Assembly: GCA_963765725.1 (NCBI GenBank)
Contig: CAVXXI010000003.1
Location: forward strand, 930,001-994,000
Length of the DNA stretch: 64,000 nucleotides
Source: DASQEH01 sp963765725
GTDB taxonomy: Bacteria > Actinomycetota > Actinomycetes > Propionibacteriales > Nocardioidaceae
Direction of reading: 5' to 3'
This document shows positions 53,725-62,386 of the stretch, piece after piece. Every line of letters starts with the position of its first letter. Positions within the stretch are counted from its first letter, which is position 1. The translations under genes and the position numbers were made by a program. The notes beneath the pieces were generated by a model. That model had not been told where the DNA came from. It ran no database searches and saw only the letters and a list, made by a program, of their open reading frames with translations.

Positions 53725-53895
53725 CGACCGAGCTCCTCCTGAGTAGTCCGGGGCGCCCGACGACGCCGCTGTCAGCTCGACGGTACTGATGGACTCGGCG
53801 CCAGACCACCCCGCCGGCGTGCTGAGGGCTCGTCGCCGTCGGCGACGGCGTGTCCAGCGCGATCTGCGCGGAGACCTCGGAGACGATGTGACGCA

Positions 53896-55383
53896 ATGAC
53901 CGATCTGGCGTCTCGTCCCCTTCTGCGCGTCGAGCCTGGCCCCCCCGCACCAGAGCGGCCGAGCCCGCTGCCGTCCGTCGTCGCCGCGCTCGCAGCGGCC
54001 GCCGCCGGTCTGGTCGTGTGCCTGGCCTGTGCCGTGGCAGGGTGGTTCTCAGCCGGCACCGGATCCTTCTCGGCTGCGGTCCGGGCGGGCGCCCTCGCCT
54101 GGCTGATGTCGAACGGCACCGGGCTCCACACGCCTGCGGCCACCATCACAGCCGTCCCACTCGGTGCGCTGATGGTGGTGGCCTGGCTCGTCTACCGCGG
54201 TGGGTGCTGGTCGGGCGCGCGCTCACCGTCGGCGTCGCTGCGCGACGTGGCCCGGAGTGCCGGTGTGCTGGCCGCCGTCTACGGTCTGGCTGCGGTGGGC
54301 GTTGCGCTGGTGGGCCGTGGCCCGGGTGTGGACGCGAGTCTCGCCCGAACGGGGCTGGCGGCGGTCGTCGTCGGGCTCGCCGCGGGCGGCGCCGGCACAC
54401 TCCGAGGAAGCGGGCTGTCGCCCCGCCTCCTCGCGGGCATTCCCGCCGAGGCACGCGCGACGCTGAGGGGTGCCGCTGCTGGGCTCGCGACGATGCTCGG
54501 AGCCGGTGCGCTGCTGTTCGCAGGGTCTCTCGTCGCCCACTTCTCGACGGCTGTCAACATCGCGGTGGGCATGCGGGCCGGGGTCGTGGGCGGTGCCCTC
54601 GTCGTGCTTGCCGGGGTATGCCTGACTCCCAACGCTGTGGTGTACGCCGGCGCCTTCGCCGCCGGCCCGGGATTCACACTCGGTACCGGCACGGCGGTCG
54701 CTCCGGGCGGTGTACGGCTCGGGCCGCTGCCTGCGTTCCCGTTGCTCGCGGCGGTTCCCCGTGACGTGTCTGCCGCTTGGCTGCAGGCTCTCGTCGTCGT
54801 CCCGGTCCTCGCGGGCGTCCTCGCGGGTCTCGTCGTCGCCCGTCGCTCTCCGACGGCCGGATCCGTGCGAGCGGGGCTGCTGGGTGGGCTGGCGGGGGTG
54901 CTCGGCGCGGTCGGGTTCGCCGTCCTGTGCCAGCTGGCGTCTGGTGCGGTCGGCCCGGGCCGGATGCACGACGTCGGCCCCCGCGTTGCGGCGACACTGC
55001 TCGTCTGCGCCGTTGCGGGGCTGCTCGGTGGCTCGGTCACAGCGACAGGGGCGAGCTGGGTGGGCGGTGCCCGTATCCGCCGCCTGGCGGCTCGTCCCCA
55101 TGACGGCTCTCCCGGTTCCGCCGAGGAGCCAGGTAGCAGTCGACGTGTGGCTACTCCCGCCGAGGAGTCGGCTACTCCCGCCGAGGAGTCAGGTACGTCA
55201 GTCGACGTGTCGGCTACTCCCGCCGAGGAGTCGGCCACTCCCGCCGAGGAGCCGGGTACGTCCGCCGAGGAGTCACGGACGTCGCCTCGAGGGGTCCGCC
55301 GGTTCCGAGGCAGCGGGTCGGCTCGCCCCCCGAAGGGTCGGCGAGGGTCAGGACGGATGAAGCCCCGCGCTCCCAACGACTAG
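53896..55383 (+). CDS. DUF6350-type multi-helix membrane protein
   Basis: A 495-aa protein with about 10-12 helices; residues up to about 405 are membrane, and the tail is soluble. Position between sucCD and purN/purH, and the helix pattern, match the DUF6350 family conserved at this locus in actinobacteria. The C-terminal tail is made of near-identical short repeats of the type ATPAEES (ca. 55150-55275), probably grown by slippage. The family function is unsettled. Confidence 0.8.
   Translation: MTDLASRPLLRVEPGPPAPERPSPLPSVVAALAAAAAGLVVCLACAVAGWFSAGTGSFSAAVRAGALAWLMSNGTGLHTPAATITAVPLGALMVVAWLVYRGGCWSGARSPSASLRDVARSAGVLAAVYGLAAVGVALVGRGPGVDASLARTGLAAVVVGLAAGGAGTLRGSGLSPRLLAGIPAEARATLRGAAAGLATMLGAGALLFAGSLVAHFSTAVNIAVGMRAGVVGGALVVLAGVCLTPNAVVYAGAFAAGPGFTLGTGTAVAPGGVRLGPLPAFPLLAAVPRDVSAAWLQALVVVPVLAGVLAGLVVARRSPTAGSVRAGLLGGLAGVLGAVGFAVLCQLASGAVGPGRMHDVGPRVAATLLVCAVAGLLGGSVTATGASWVGGARIRRLAARPHDGSPGSAEEPGSSRRVATPAEESATPAEESGTSVDVSATPAEESATPAEEPGTSAEESRTSPRGVRRFRGSGSARPPKGRRGSGRMKPRAPND
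55145..55280 (+). repeat. ATPAEES-coding minisatellite in the DUF6350 tail
   Basis: Copies of a 21-24-bp unit around ACTCCCGCCGAGGAGTCG recur five to six times near the 3' end of the membrane-protein gene, encoding T-P-A-E-E-S/P-G/A with a TSVDVS interruption. The unit keeps the reading frame, so copy-number changes would only lengthen or shorten an acidic, disordered tail. Confidence 0.75.
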
Positions 55384-55398
55384 AACATACGTTCGAAC
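55383..55398 (+). promoter_or_regulatory. LexA/SOS box upstream of the AlkB-type gene
   Basis: GAACATACGTTC (55383-55394) is a perfect match to the actinobacterial SOS-box core GAAC-N4-GTTC, extended to GAACATACGTTCGAAC. It overlaps the stop codon of the DUF6350 gene and ends 19-22 bp before the AlkB start. LexA binding would couple the dioxygenase to DNA damage. Confidence 0.8.
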
Positions 55399-55416
55399 GA
55401 GGGTATTCTGGCGGGT

Positions 55417-56052
55417 ATGACGACGCACCTCCAGACGTCTCTGCTCGACGTGACTCCAGCCGGCGGCCCGGCACTTCGACCGCTCGCCGGCCAGTTGACC
55501 AGGATCCACCTGAGCTCAGGCGCGTGGATCGACCTACTGCCGGGGTGGGTCACCGGCTCCGACGAGCTGTTCCTCCGGTTGGTCGAGACCGTCCCGTGGC
55601 ACGCCGACCGGCGCACCATGTACGACCGCGTGGTCGACGTGCCGCGTCTGCTCAGCTGGTACGGGGAAGGTGCCGAGCTGCCCGACCCGCTGCTGTCCGA
55701 GGCGAGACAGCTGCTCGACCGCCACTACCGCAGCGAGCTCGGCGAGCCGTTCGTCACGGCCGGGCTCTGCTACTACCGCGACGGCCGTGACAGCGTCGCC
55801 TGGCATGGCGACACCATAGGCCGCAGCCGCTACCAGGACACGATGGTGGCGATCGTCTCGCTCGGCGCTGCCCGCAAGCTCATGCTGCGACCGCGCTCCG
55901 GCGGGCCGTCCACGGGCTTCGCGCTCGGCCACGGCGACCTGATCGTGATGGGCGGGTCCTGTCAGCGCACCTGGGAGCACGCCATTCCCAAGACGGCCAA
56001 ACCGGTCGGCCCGAGGATCAGCGTCCAGTTCCGGCCGCGCGGCGTGCGCTAG
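55417..56052 (+). CDS. AlkB-family 2-oxoglutarate/Fe(II) dioxygenase
   Basis: A 211-aa DNA-alkylation repair enzyme: iron ligands H130 and D132 (AWHGDTIG) and H188 (WEHAIPK), with 2-oxoglutarate contacts Arg 200 and 206 in RISVQFRPR. LCYYRDGRDSVAWHGD and GALG-type residues complete the jelly roll. It oxidatively removes methyl groups from bases in DNA or RNA. A LexA box sits directly upstream, which fits damage control. It is convergent with the TetR gene. Confidence 0.92.
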   Translation: MTTHLQTSLLDVTPAGGPALRPLAGQLTRIHLSSGAWIDLLPGWVTGSDELFLRLVETVPWHADRRTMYDRVVDVPRLLSWYGEGAELPDPLLSEARQLLDRHYRSELGEPFVTAGLCYYRDGRDSVAWHGDTIGRSRYQDTMVAIVSLGAARKLMLRPRSGGPSTGFALGHGDLIVMGGSCQRTWEHAIPKTAKPVGPRISVQFRPRGVR

Positions 56053-56096
56053 CGACGGCCGACGGTACCCGGCCCGCCTGCGCTCGTCTCCGCTCG

Positions 56097-56892
56097 TTAC
56101 TTGTTCTCGAGCTGAAGCAGCGAGATCGCGGTCGAGCAGGTTCTCCAGGGATTCCTCGAACTCCGGTGCCGAGTGGTCCTCGGCCAGCTCGTGCTGCAGC
56201 CGCTCCACGTGCGGGTACTCCCGCAGGCTGGCATCCTCGTTCTCGGGGTCGTCGAGGACGTCGAGCGGGCCCACATCGGCGCCGAGCGCGGACACCTCCA
56301 GCAGGAGGTGTCCGAGCAGGAAGCTGGTGAACGCGCGGTAGGCCGCGACCGCCGCGTCCTCGGAGAATCCTTCGCTCGTCATCCCGTCGAGGAACGACTC
56401 GACCCACTTGAGATTGCGGAGTGGCGGGCGCAGCCACGGCGCCTCGGGCGGCCGAGAGGCAACCAGGGGGAAGGCCTTGGGGTGCGCCAAGGCCACGCGC
56501 CGCACGCCGTGCGCCAGCCGCTGGAGGAAGTCCTGCCACCCGTGCTGGGGGGACTGCAGGATCTCCTCGTCGTCGTACATCTCGTTGATGATCGTGTCGA
56601 CGACACCGTCGAGGAGCTCTTCGCGGCCCGGGATGTACCGGTACAGCGACATCGCTTCCACTCCCAGACTGCGCCCGAGTCGTCGCATGGTGAGGCCGGG
56701 AAGACCCTCTTCGTCGATGAAGGTGATGGCGGCGGCGAGGATGCGCCCACGGTCGAGCGGTATCCGCGTCGACGGCGGCGTGCGTCCCGCCAGCACTGCT
56801 GCGTCCGCGTCGATGATCGGCCACCCTTCTGTGTCGACAAGGCGCACCAACGTGTGGTGGCCCGACGAGCCTGGATTTCGCTTCACTACCAC
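56097..56892 (-). CDS. TetR-family regulator, probably frameshifted at its end
   Basis: N-terminal TetR helix-turn-helix: GRILAAAITFIDEEGLPGLT, then MRRLGRSLGVEAMSLYRYIP; the ligand domain resembles the tetracycline-repressor C-terminal type (FEESLENLL). As written, the frame runs on to 55534, antisense through the AlkB gene, with no family resemblance. The other frame from about 56130 reads ISLLQLENK and stops with TAA at 56097-56099, a normal TetR ending. One extra base near 56124-56136 explains this. AGGAGG precedes the GTG start. A TTTAC-N3-GTAAA inverted repeat upstream may be its operator. Confidence 0.72.
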
Positions 56893-56932
56893 CGTATCGA
56901 CCTCCTGAGGCGCAGCACACGGCTACCCGCGA

Positions 56933-56945
56933 TTTACGACGTAAA
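56933..56945. promoter_or_regulatory. Inverted repeat upstream of the TetR gene
   Basis: TTTAC-GAC-GTAAA, a perfect 5-bp inverted repeat about 41-53 bp before the TetR start. TetR regulators usually bind such sites in their own promoter, so it is a candidate autoregulatory operator. Confidence 0.4.
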
Positions 56946-57026
56946 ACTCTGCGTTTGCAAGAGCACCGGCGAAGGCGTCACGCGTTGACGTGCTCGCCCT
57001 GATGTGTCGGTGCTCGAGAGTTGGCG

Positions 57027-57058
57027 AAGCCCCGCCACCTTGGGTGGTGGCGGGGCTT
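57027..57058 (-). terminator. 13-bp stem terminator of the PRC-barrel gene
   Basis: AAGCCCCGCCACC (57027-57039) pairs perfectly with GGTGGCGGGGCTT (57046-57058) around a 6-base loop. It begins 19 bp past the stop codon of the gene on the minus strand. The stem is unusually long and perfect; the T tail is short. Confidence 0.85.
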
Positions 57059-57076
57059 GGCCGGGGGTGGTGGGTG

Positions 57077-57953
57077 TTAGCGGATGGTGTCGTCGCCGGT
57101 GCTGGTGGTGTTGGTGGTGTTGAGGTCGGTGTCGGTGTCGATGCGTTCCTTGCGGACCTGTTCGGTGACGGTCTGTTGCTCGGTGGTCTGCTGGGTGCCG
57201 AGGCGGACCCGTTCGACGGGCTCGACGGTCTTCTCGATGACGGGGGTCTCTTCGTGCAGGACGACCTCGTGTTCTTCTTCGGAGATGTCGGGGCCGGAGG
57301 TGGCGTCGCCGATGTTGGCGTCGGTGATGGGCTCGCGCTCGACGACGACTTCCTCGCGGGTGACCGGGACCGTCTGGGTGACGTTCTCGGTGACGACGTA
57401 CTTGCGCAGTCGGGCCCGGCCGGCCTCGCGGCGTGAGGTGCCGACGTTGACCCGCTCCTCGGACAGGGTCATGGCGTCGTCGGTGGTGGGACCCGACGTG
57501 TCATAGCCCTCAGTACCCGTCCCGTGGTGGTGTCGGCGTACCCGGTACCCGTCCCGGTGGTGTCGGCATACCCGGTACCCGTCCCGGTGGTGGTGCCGGC
57601 GTACCGGTGCCGGTGGTGGTGGTGTCGTAGTCGGTGTCGGTGTAGCCGACGCCGTAGTAGGCGTACAGCTCACGCTCCTCGTCGGGCGACAGGTGCCCGT
57701 CGGCGGCCACGTTCGGGGCGCCCTTGACCTTGTTCTTGTCGTAGGGGACGGTGAGCCGCTCACCGGAGAACGACGCCTCCGAGAGCGGGATGAAGCTCTC
57801 GTTGGTGCCGAACAGGCCGGTGTTGACCGTCACCCACGCAGGCTGACCGGTCTGGTCATCCAGGTAGACCTGCCCGACGCTCCCGATCTTGCTTCCGTCT
57901 GAGCCGTACGCGTCACTGCCCGCGACCTGGTCGATCTGACCCTGATCAAGCAT
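57077..57953 (-). pseudogene. PRC-barrel/DUF2382 stress protein, frameshifted in a repeat
   Basis: The ATG 57953 frame encodes a PRC-barrel domain (GSKIGSVGQVYLDDQTGQPA, then WVTVNTGLFGTNESFIPL), stopping at 57510 after nonsense. The other frame, to 57077, encodes the DUF2382 domain (TLSEERVNVGTSRREAGRAR, VTENVTQTVPVTREEVVVER). They meet in a 30-bp repeat encoding ADTTGTGTGY; comparing copies shows one base missing near 57524 and one near 57604. Restoring both gives one protein of about 293 aa. AGAGGAA precedes the start. Such proteins are usually stress-related in actinobacteria; the role is unclear. Confidence 0.8.
57512..57605 (-). repeat. 30-bp in-gene repeat (ADTTGTGTGY)
   Basis: Three imperfect copies of a 30-bp unit, on the minus strand reading GCCGACACCACCGGGACGGG then TACCGGGTAC. 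Copies differ by single G/C losses, and these mark the frameshift sites in the gene. The unit should be checked in raw reads. Confidence 0.75.
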
Positions 57954-58190
57954 GAAGTAGTTCCTCTCTGAAGCTGTAGGAAATTCGGCGATCTGCCAAT
58001 GTCCTCCCCGCGTCCGTACCCGAGTTCGGGGGGACGTAACGGATTGGTCACGGGCAAATTTACAACGTAAGGTGACGTTCCGTAAAGCCGCTGGGGTGCC
58101 TCCGGCAGGGCCCGGGAACGTTGAACCAGCGGCTGGAAGTACCCGCCGCGGCCTCGGCCGCCCGGGTGCCCGCAGTCGCCAGGAGGAAGC

Positions 58191-58853
58191 ATGACGAACG
58201 ACCGAACCGAGATTACGCCGGTGCCGCAGGGCACCGGCTCCACCGACTCGAGCCATACGGGCAGCATGTCGGCCGGCGAGTACCGCGACCGGGAAGCAAG
58301 GATCGACCGTGACCCGGAGGCCACCGAAGCCCGACGACGCGAGGAGTTCGGCGGCTTCAACCTGGGCGCCGACTTCTTCGGGTGGCTCGTCGCCGTCGCG
58401 ATGGCGGTCCTGCTCGCGAGCATCGTGGGGGCGGTCGCGGCCGCGGTCGGGTCCAGCCTGCACGTGACGCAGACCGACGCCCAACGCCGGGCCGGCACCT
58501 TTGGCGTCGCCACCGCGATCGCCTTGCTAGTGGTCTTGATGATCGCCTACTACGCGGGTGGCTACGTCGCGGGCAGGATGTCGCGGTACGACGGCGGTCG
58601 GCAGGGCTTCGGGGTCTGGCTGATCGGTGTGGTCGTGACGATCGTCGTCGTCGCCGTCGGCGTCGTCTTCGGCTCGGAGTACGACATCTTCCAGCGGGTC
58701 AACCTGCCGTCGGTGCCGATCCCCAGCGACACGGCCACCTGGGGCGGCATCATCACCCTGGCCGCGATCCTGGTCGGCACGCTGCTCGCGGCCTTCGTCG
58801 GCGGCAAGGTCGGGCGCCGGTACCACTCGAAGGTGGACCGCGTCCGGTCCTGA
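58191..58853 (+). CDS. Four-helix membrane protein of unknown function
   Basis: A 220-aa protein: a hydrophilic N terminus of about 60 aa rich in Asp, Arg and Thr (EYRDREARIDRDPEATEARR), then four helices (about 63-87, 103-128, 142-160 and 187-208). AGGAGG precedes the ATG. It is divergent from the PRC-barrel gene across a spacer of about 240 bp. The fold resembles TIGR04086/YrzE-like membrane proteins, without a known role. Confidence 0.75.
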   Translation: MTNDRTEITPVPQGTGSTDSSHTGSMSAGEYRDREARIDRDPEATEARRREEFGGFNLGADFFGWLVAVAMAVLLASIVGAVAAAVGSSLHVTQTDAQRRAGTFGVATAIALLVVLMIAYYAGGYVAGRMSRYDGGRQGFGVWLIGVVVTIVVVAVGVVFGSEYDIFQRVNLPSVPIPSDTATWGGIITLAAILVGTLLAAFVGGKVGRRYHSKVDRVRS

Positions 58854-58932
58854 CACCGTCGGGCCCTCCGCAACCGCGACTGGCTATCGTGAGCGCAGCG
58901 TCCGTTCTCGCCCGTGAGGAGCCGTCGCGTCG

Positions 58933-59538
58933 GTGCCCGCTCGTCTCGTCGTCCTCGTGTCGGGGACCGGAACCACCCTGCAGGCCCTCCTCGACGCCTG
59001 TGCCGATCCGGGGTACGGCGCGTCGGTCGTCGCGGTCGGCGCCGACCGGGCGGGTACGCCGGCGCTCGAGCGGGCGGGGTCCGCGGGCGTCGACACGTTC
59101 GAACTACCCCTGTCGGCGGCGCCAAGTCGCGCTGAGTGGGACCAGCGTCTGACGTCCCGAGTCGCCTCGTTCGAGCCCGACCTGGTCGTGCTCGCCGGGT
59201 TCCTCAAGCTCGCGGGGGAGACGTTCCTGGCTCGGTTCGGTGGGCGTTGTGTGAACACCCACCCGGCTCTGTTGCCCTCGTTCCCGGGGATGCACGGGCC
59301 GCGCGACGCGCTCGCGTACGGCGTGAAGGTGTCCGGCGCGACGCTCTTCCTGGTCGACGCCGGTGTCGACACGGGCGCGATCGTCGCGCAGACCGCTGTC
59401 CCCGTACGCGAGGATGACTCCGAGGAGAGCCTGCACGAGCGGATCAAGGCGGCGGAGCGCGTCATGCTGGTCGACGCGGTCGGCCGGATGGTCCGCGAGG
59501 GGTACACGGTCGACGGCAGAAAGGTCACGATCCCTTGA
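58933..59538 (+). CDS. purN: Phosphoribosylglycinamide formyltransferase
   Basis: A 201-aa GAR transformylase: LVSGTGTTLQALLDA (substrate phosphate loop), LAGFLKLAGETFL, NTHPALLPSFPG with catalytic Asn and His, and DAGVDTGAIVAQ with catalytic Asp. It transfers formyl from 10-formyl-THF in purine synthesis. The TTG start of purH overlaps its stop by 4 bp (TTGA). Start is GTG; the usual PurN length is matched. Confidence 0.96.
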   Translation: MPARLVVLVSGTGTTLQALLDACADPGYGASVVAVGADRAGTPALERAGSAGVDTFELPLSAAPSRAEWDQRLTSRVASFEPDLVVLAGFLKLAGETFLARFGGRCVNTHPALLPSFPGMHGPRDALAYGVKVSGATLFLVDAGVDTGAIVAQTAVPVREDDSEESLHERIKAAERVMLVDAVGRMVREGYTVDGRKVTIP

Positions 59539-61100
59539 CTCACGAACGGCGCCGCCTCAGCAGGGCGCTCATCTCCGTGTACGACAAGACGGGGCTCGAG
59601 GACCTGGCGGGGGAGCTGGCCCGGGCCGGGGTGGCCGTGGTGTCCACGGGGTCGACGGCGGCGCGGATCCAGCGGGCCGGCATCGACGTCACCCGGGTGG
59701 AGGACCTGACCGGCTTCCCCGAGTGCCTCGACGGTCGCGTCAAGACCCTCCACCCCCGTGTGCACGCTGGGATCCTGGCGGACCAGCGGCTCGAGTCGCA
59801 CCGCGACCAGCTGCGCGACCTCGGCATCGAGGCGTTCGACCTCGTGGTCTCGAACCTGTACCCGTTCACCGACACGGTCACGTCCGGTGCCTCGCAGGAC
59901 GAGTGCATCGAGCAGATCGACATCGGGGGACCGGCCCTGGTCCGCGCGGCGGCGAAGAACCACCCGAGCGTCGCCGTCGTGACGTCGCCGGCGCAGTACG
60001 GCCAGGTGGGGGCGGCGCTGGCGTCCGGCGGATTCACCCTCGACGAACGACGGCGACTGGCCGCCGAGGCGTTCGTCCACACTGCGACGTACGACGTCCA
60101 CGTGGCGTCGTGGATGGGCAACGTCGTCTCCGACACGAGCGACGGGAGCGGGTTCCCCGCGTGGTCAGGGGCGACCTGGGACCGCGCGGACGTGCTGCGC
60201 TACGGCGAGAACCCGCACCAACGTGCCGCGCTGTACGTCAGCGGGTTCGTGCCCACACCGGGGCTGGCCCAGGCCGAGCAGCTGCACGGGAAGCAGATGT
60301 CGTACAACAACTACGTCGACGGGGACTCCGCGCGACGGACGGTGTACGACTTCGACGCGCCGACGGTGGCGATCATCAAGCACTCGAACCCCTGTGGCAT
60401 CGCGACCGGCACCGACATCGCGCAGGCACACCGCAAGGCGCACGCTTGCGATCCCGTCTCGGCCTTCGGCGGCGTGATCGCGGCCAACCGCGCCGTCGAT
60501 GTCGAGATGGCACGGCAGATCGCGCAGGTCTTCACCGAGGTCGTCATCGCCCCGGACTACGACGACGAAGCGCTGGAGGTGCTGACGGCCAAGAAGAACG
60601 TTCGCATCCTGCGTGCTGCTCCAGCCGTTCGGGGCGGTGTGGAGACCCGGCCCGTCAGCGGGGGGCTGCTGATGCAATCGGTCGATGCCGTCGACGCCCC
60701 CGGCGACGACGCCGCGAGCTGGACGCTGGCGACAGGCGCACCGGTCGGTGACGCCGAGCTCGCCGATCTCGACTTCGCCTGGCGGGCCTGCCGGGCGGTC
60801 AAGTCCAATGCCATCCTGCTCGCCGCCGATCGGGCCACGGTCGGCGTCGGAATGGGGCAGGTCAACCGGGTCGACTCCGCGCGGCTCGCGGTGACACGGG
60901 CAGGGGACCGCGCGGCAGGGGCGGTAGCGGCCTCGGATGCCTTCTTTCCCTTCGCCGACGGCTTGCAGGTCCTCGCCGACGCCGGCGTACGCGCCGTCGT
61001 GCAGCCTGGCGGCTCGATGCGCGACGAGGAGGTCCTCGAGGCAGCGGCGGCCGCCGGCCTCGCCATGTACCTCACCGGGACGCGCCACTTCTTCCACTGA
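59535..61100 (+). CDS. purH: Bifunctional AICAR transformylase/IMP cyclohydrolase
   Basis: A 521-aa PurH: N-terminal cyclohydrolase domain (ALISVYDKTGLEDLAGELAR, TLHPRVHAGILAD) and C-terminal AICAR transformylase domain (YGENPHQRAALYV, KHSNPCGIATG, SDAFFPFADG, QPGGSMRDEEV, TGTRHFFH). It makes the last two steps of IMP synthesis. TTG start overlaps purN by 4 bp; AAAGG is about 11 bases upstream. Confidence 0.96.
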   Translation: MTHERRRLSRALISVYDKTGLEDLAGELARAGVAVVSTGSTAARIQRAGIDVTRVEDLTGFPECLDGRVKTLHPRVHAGILADQRLESHRDQLRDLGIEAFDLVVSNLYPFTDTVTSGASQDECIEQIDIGGPALVRAAAKNHPSVAVVTSPAQYGQVGAALASGGFTLDERRRLAAEAFVHTATYDVHVASWMGNVVSDTSDGSGFPAWSGATWDRADVLRYGENPHQRAALYVSGFVPTPGLAQAEQLHGKQMSYNNYVDGDSARRTVYDFDAPTVAIIKHSNPCGIATGTDIAQAHRKAHACDPVSAFGGVIAANRAVDVEMARQIAQVFTEVVIAPDYDDEALEVLTAKKNVRILRAAPAVRGGVETRPVSGGLLMQSVDAVDAPGDDAASWTLATGAPVGDAELADLDFAWRACRAVKSNAILLAADRATVGVGMGQVNRVDSARLAVTRAGDRAAGAVAASDAFFPFADGLQVLADAGVRAVVQPGGSMRDEEVLEAAAAAGLAMYLTGTRHFFH

Positions 61101-61146
61101 CCCCGACCCCGGCCATCCGTGGCCCCCCTTCTGACACAATCGCCTG

Positions 61147-61998
61147 GTGACCGCACGGATCCTGGACGGCAAAGCGACCGCTGCTGCAATACGAGAGGAC
61201 CTCACCGAGCGGGTGGCGAGGCTGGCCGAGCGCGGGGTGACACCGGGCCTGGGGACGGTCATGGTCGGCGACGACCCCGGCAGCCTGTCGTACGTCGCAG
61301 GGAAGCACCGCGACTGCGCGCAGGTAGGGATCGCGTCGATCCGCTCCCATCACCCCGCCGACATCACGCAGGAGTTCCTCGAGGAGCGGATCGTCGAGCT
61401 GAACGAGGATCCCGCGTGTACGGGGTTCATCGTGCAGCTGCCGCTTCCGCGACACCTCGACACCCACCGGGCGATCGAGCTCGTCGACCCGGCGAAGGAC
61501 GCCGACGGCCTGCACCCGACGAACCTCGGGCGCCTCGTGCACATGGACACGGCTCCGCTTCCGTGCACACCGCGCGGCATCGTCGAGCTGCTGCGCGCGT
61601 ACGACGTCGAGCTCAACGGCGCCGAGGTCTGCGTGGTCGGGCGCGGGGTGACGGTGGGTCGACCGCTCGGGCTGGTGCTGACCCGTCGCAGCGAGAACTC
61701 AACGGTGACGCTCTGCCACACCGGCACGAAGGACCTCGCCTCGCACGTACGCAGGGCCGACATCGTGGTCGCGGCGGCGGGTGTACTCGGCCTCATCACC
61801 GCCGACATGGTCAAGCCGGGCGCTGCCGTCCTCGACGTCGGCGTGTCCCGTACCGAGGCGGGGATAGCCGGGGACGTCACGCCCGAGGTGGCCGATGTCG
61901 CCGGCTGGCTGGCGCCGATGCCGGGCGGGGTCGGGCCGATGACCCGGGCGTTGCTTCTCACCAACGTGGTCGAGGCCGCCGAGCGGGCGTCAGCCTGA
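61147..61998 (+). CDS. folD: Methylenetetrahydrofolate dehydrogenase/cyclohydrolase
   Basis: A 283-aa FolD: GLGTVMVGDDPGSLSYVAGK with the catalytic Lys, IVQLPLPRHLDTH, DADGLHP, and the NADP site VVGRGVTVGRPLGLVLT, ending PMPGGVGPMTRA. It interconverts 5,10-methylene-, methenyl- and 10-formyl-THF, supplying the formyl donor for PurN and PurH just upstream. GTG start. Confidence 0.96.
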   Translation: MTARILDGKATAAAIREDLTERVARLAERGVTPGLGTVMVGDDPGSLSYVAGKHRDCAQVGIASIRSHHPADITQEFLEERIVELNEDPACTGFIVQLPLPRHLDTHRAIELVDPAKDADGLHPTNLGRLVHMDTAPLPCTPRGIVELLRAYDVELNGAEVCVVGRGVTVGRPLGLVLTRRSENSTVTLCHTGTKDLASHVRRADIVVAAAGVLGLITADMVKPGAAVLDVGVSRTEAGIAGDVTPEVADVAGWLAPMPGGVGPMTRALLLTNVVEAAERASA

Positions 61999-61999
61999 T

Positions 62000-62281
62000 G
62001 TGAACTTGCTGCAGAAGCCTTCGACGACGGGCGGGATCATCTACCTGACTGTCGTCGCCATGCTGCTGGCCGGTCTCGCAGTGGTGACGCTCGGCGCGTG
62101 GCGCAGCGGGGTCGCCTTGATGGGTGCGAGCTTCGGGGTGGCCTTCGTGGCGCGGACCATTCTTCCCGACGACCGGGCCGGCATGCTCAGGGTTCGCCGC
62201 CGGGTGGTCGATCTGACGGCGATGGGCATCTGCTGCGTCGGCATGCTGGTACTCGCGGCCGTCATCCCCAACCGGCCGTAG
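62000..62281 (+). CDS. DUF3017 membrane protein
   Basis: A 93-aa protein with three helices (IIYLTVVAMLLAGLAVVTLG; SGVALMGASFGVAFVART; LTAMGICCVGMLVLAAVI). Directly after folD in actinobacteria is the usual place for DUF3017. The GTG start overlaps or abuts the folD stop region (1-bp gap). Function unknown. Confidence 0.85.
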   Translation: MNLLQKPSTTGGIIYLTVVAMLLAGLAVVTLGAWRSGVALMGASFGVAFVARTILPDDRAGMLRVRRRVVDLTAMGICCVGMLVLAAVIPNRP

Positions 62282-62386
62282 CCACTGCGTATGTGCACGG
62301 TGGTCCTCACCCTCTGCCTGTTCACGGCGGCGCGTCACCACTACAGTGAAAGAGCGGTTGGTGCGTCATAAGAAATGAGTTGATCC

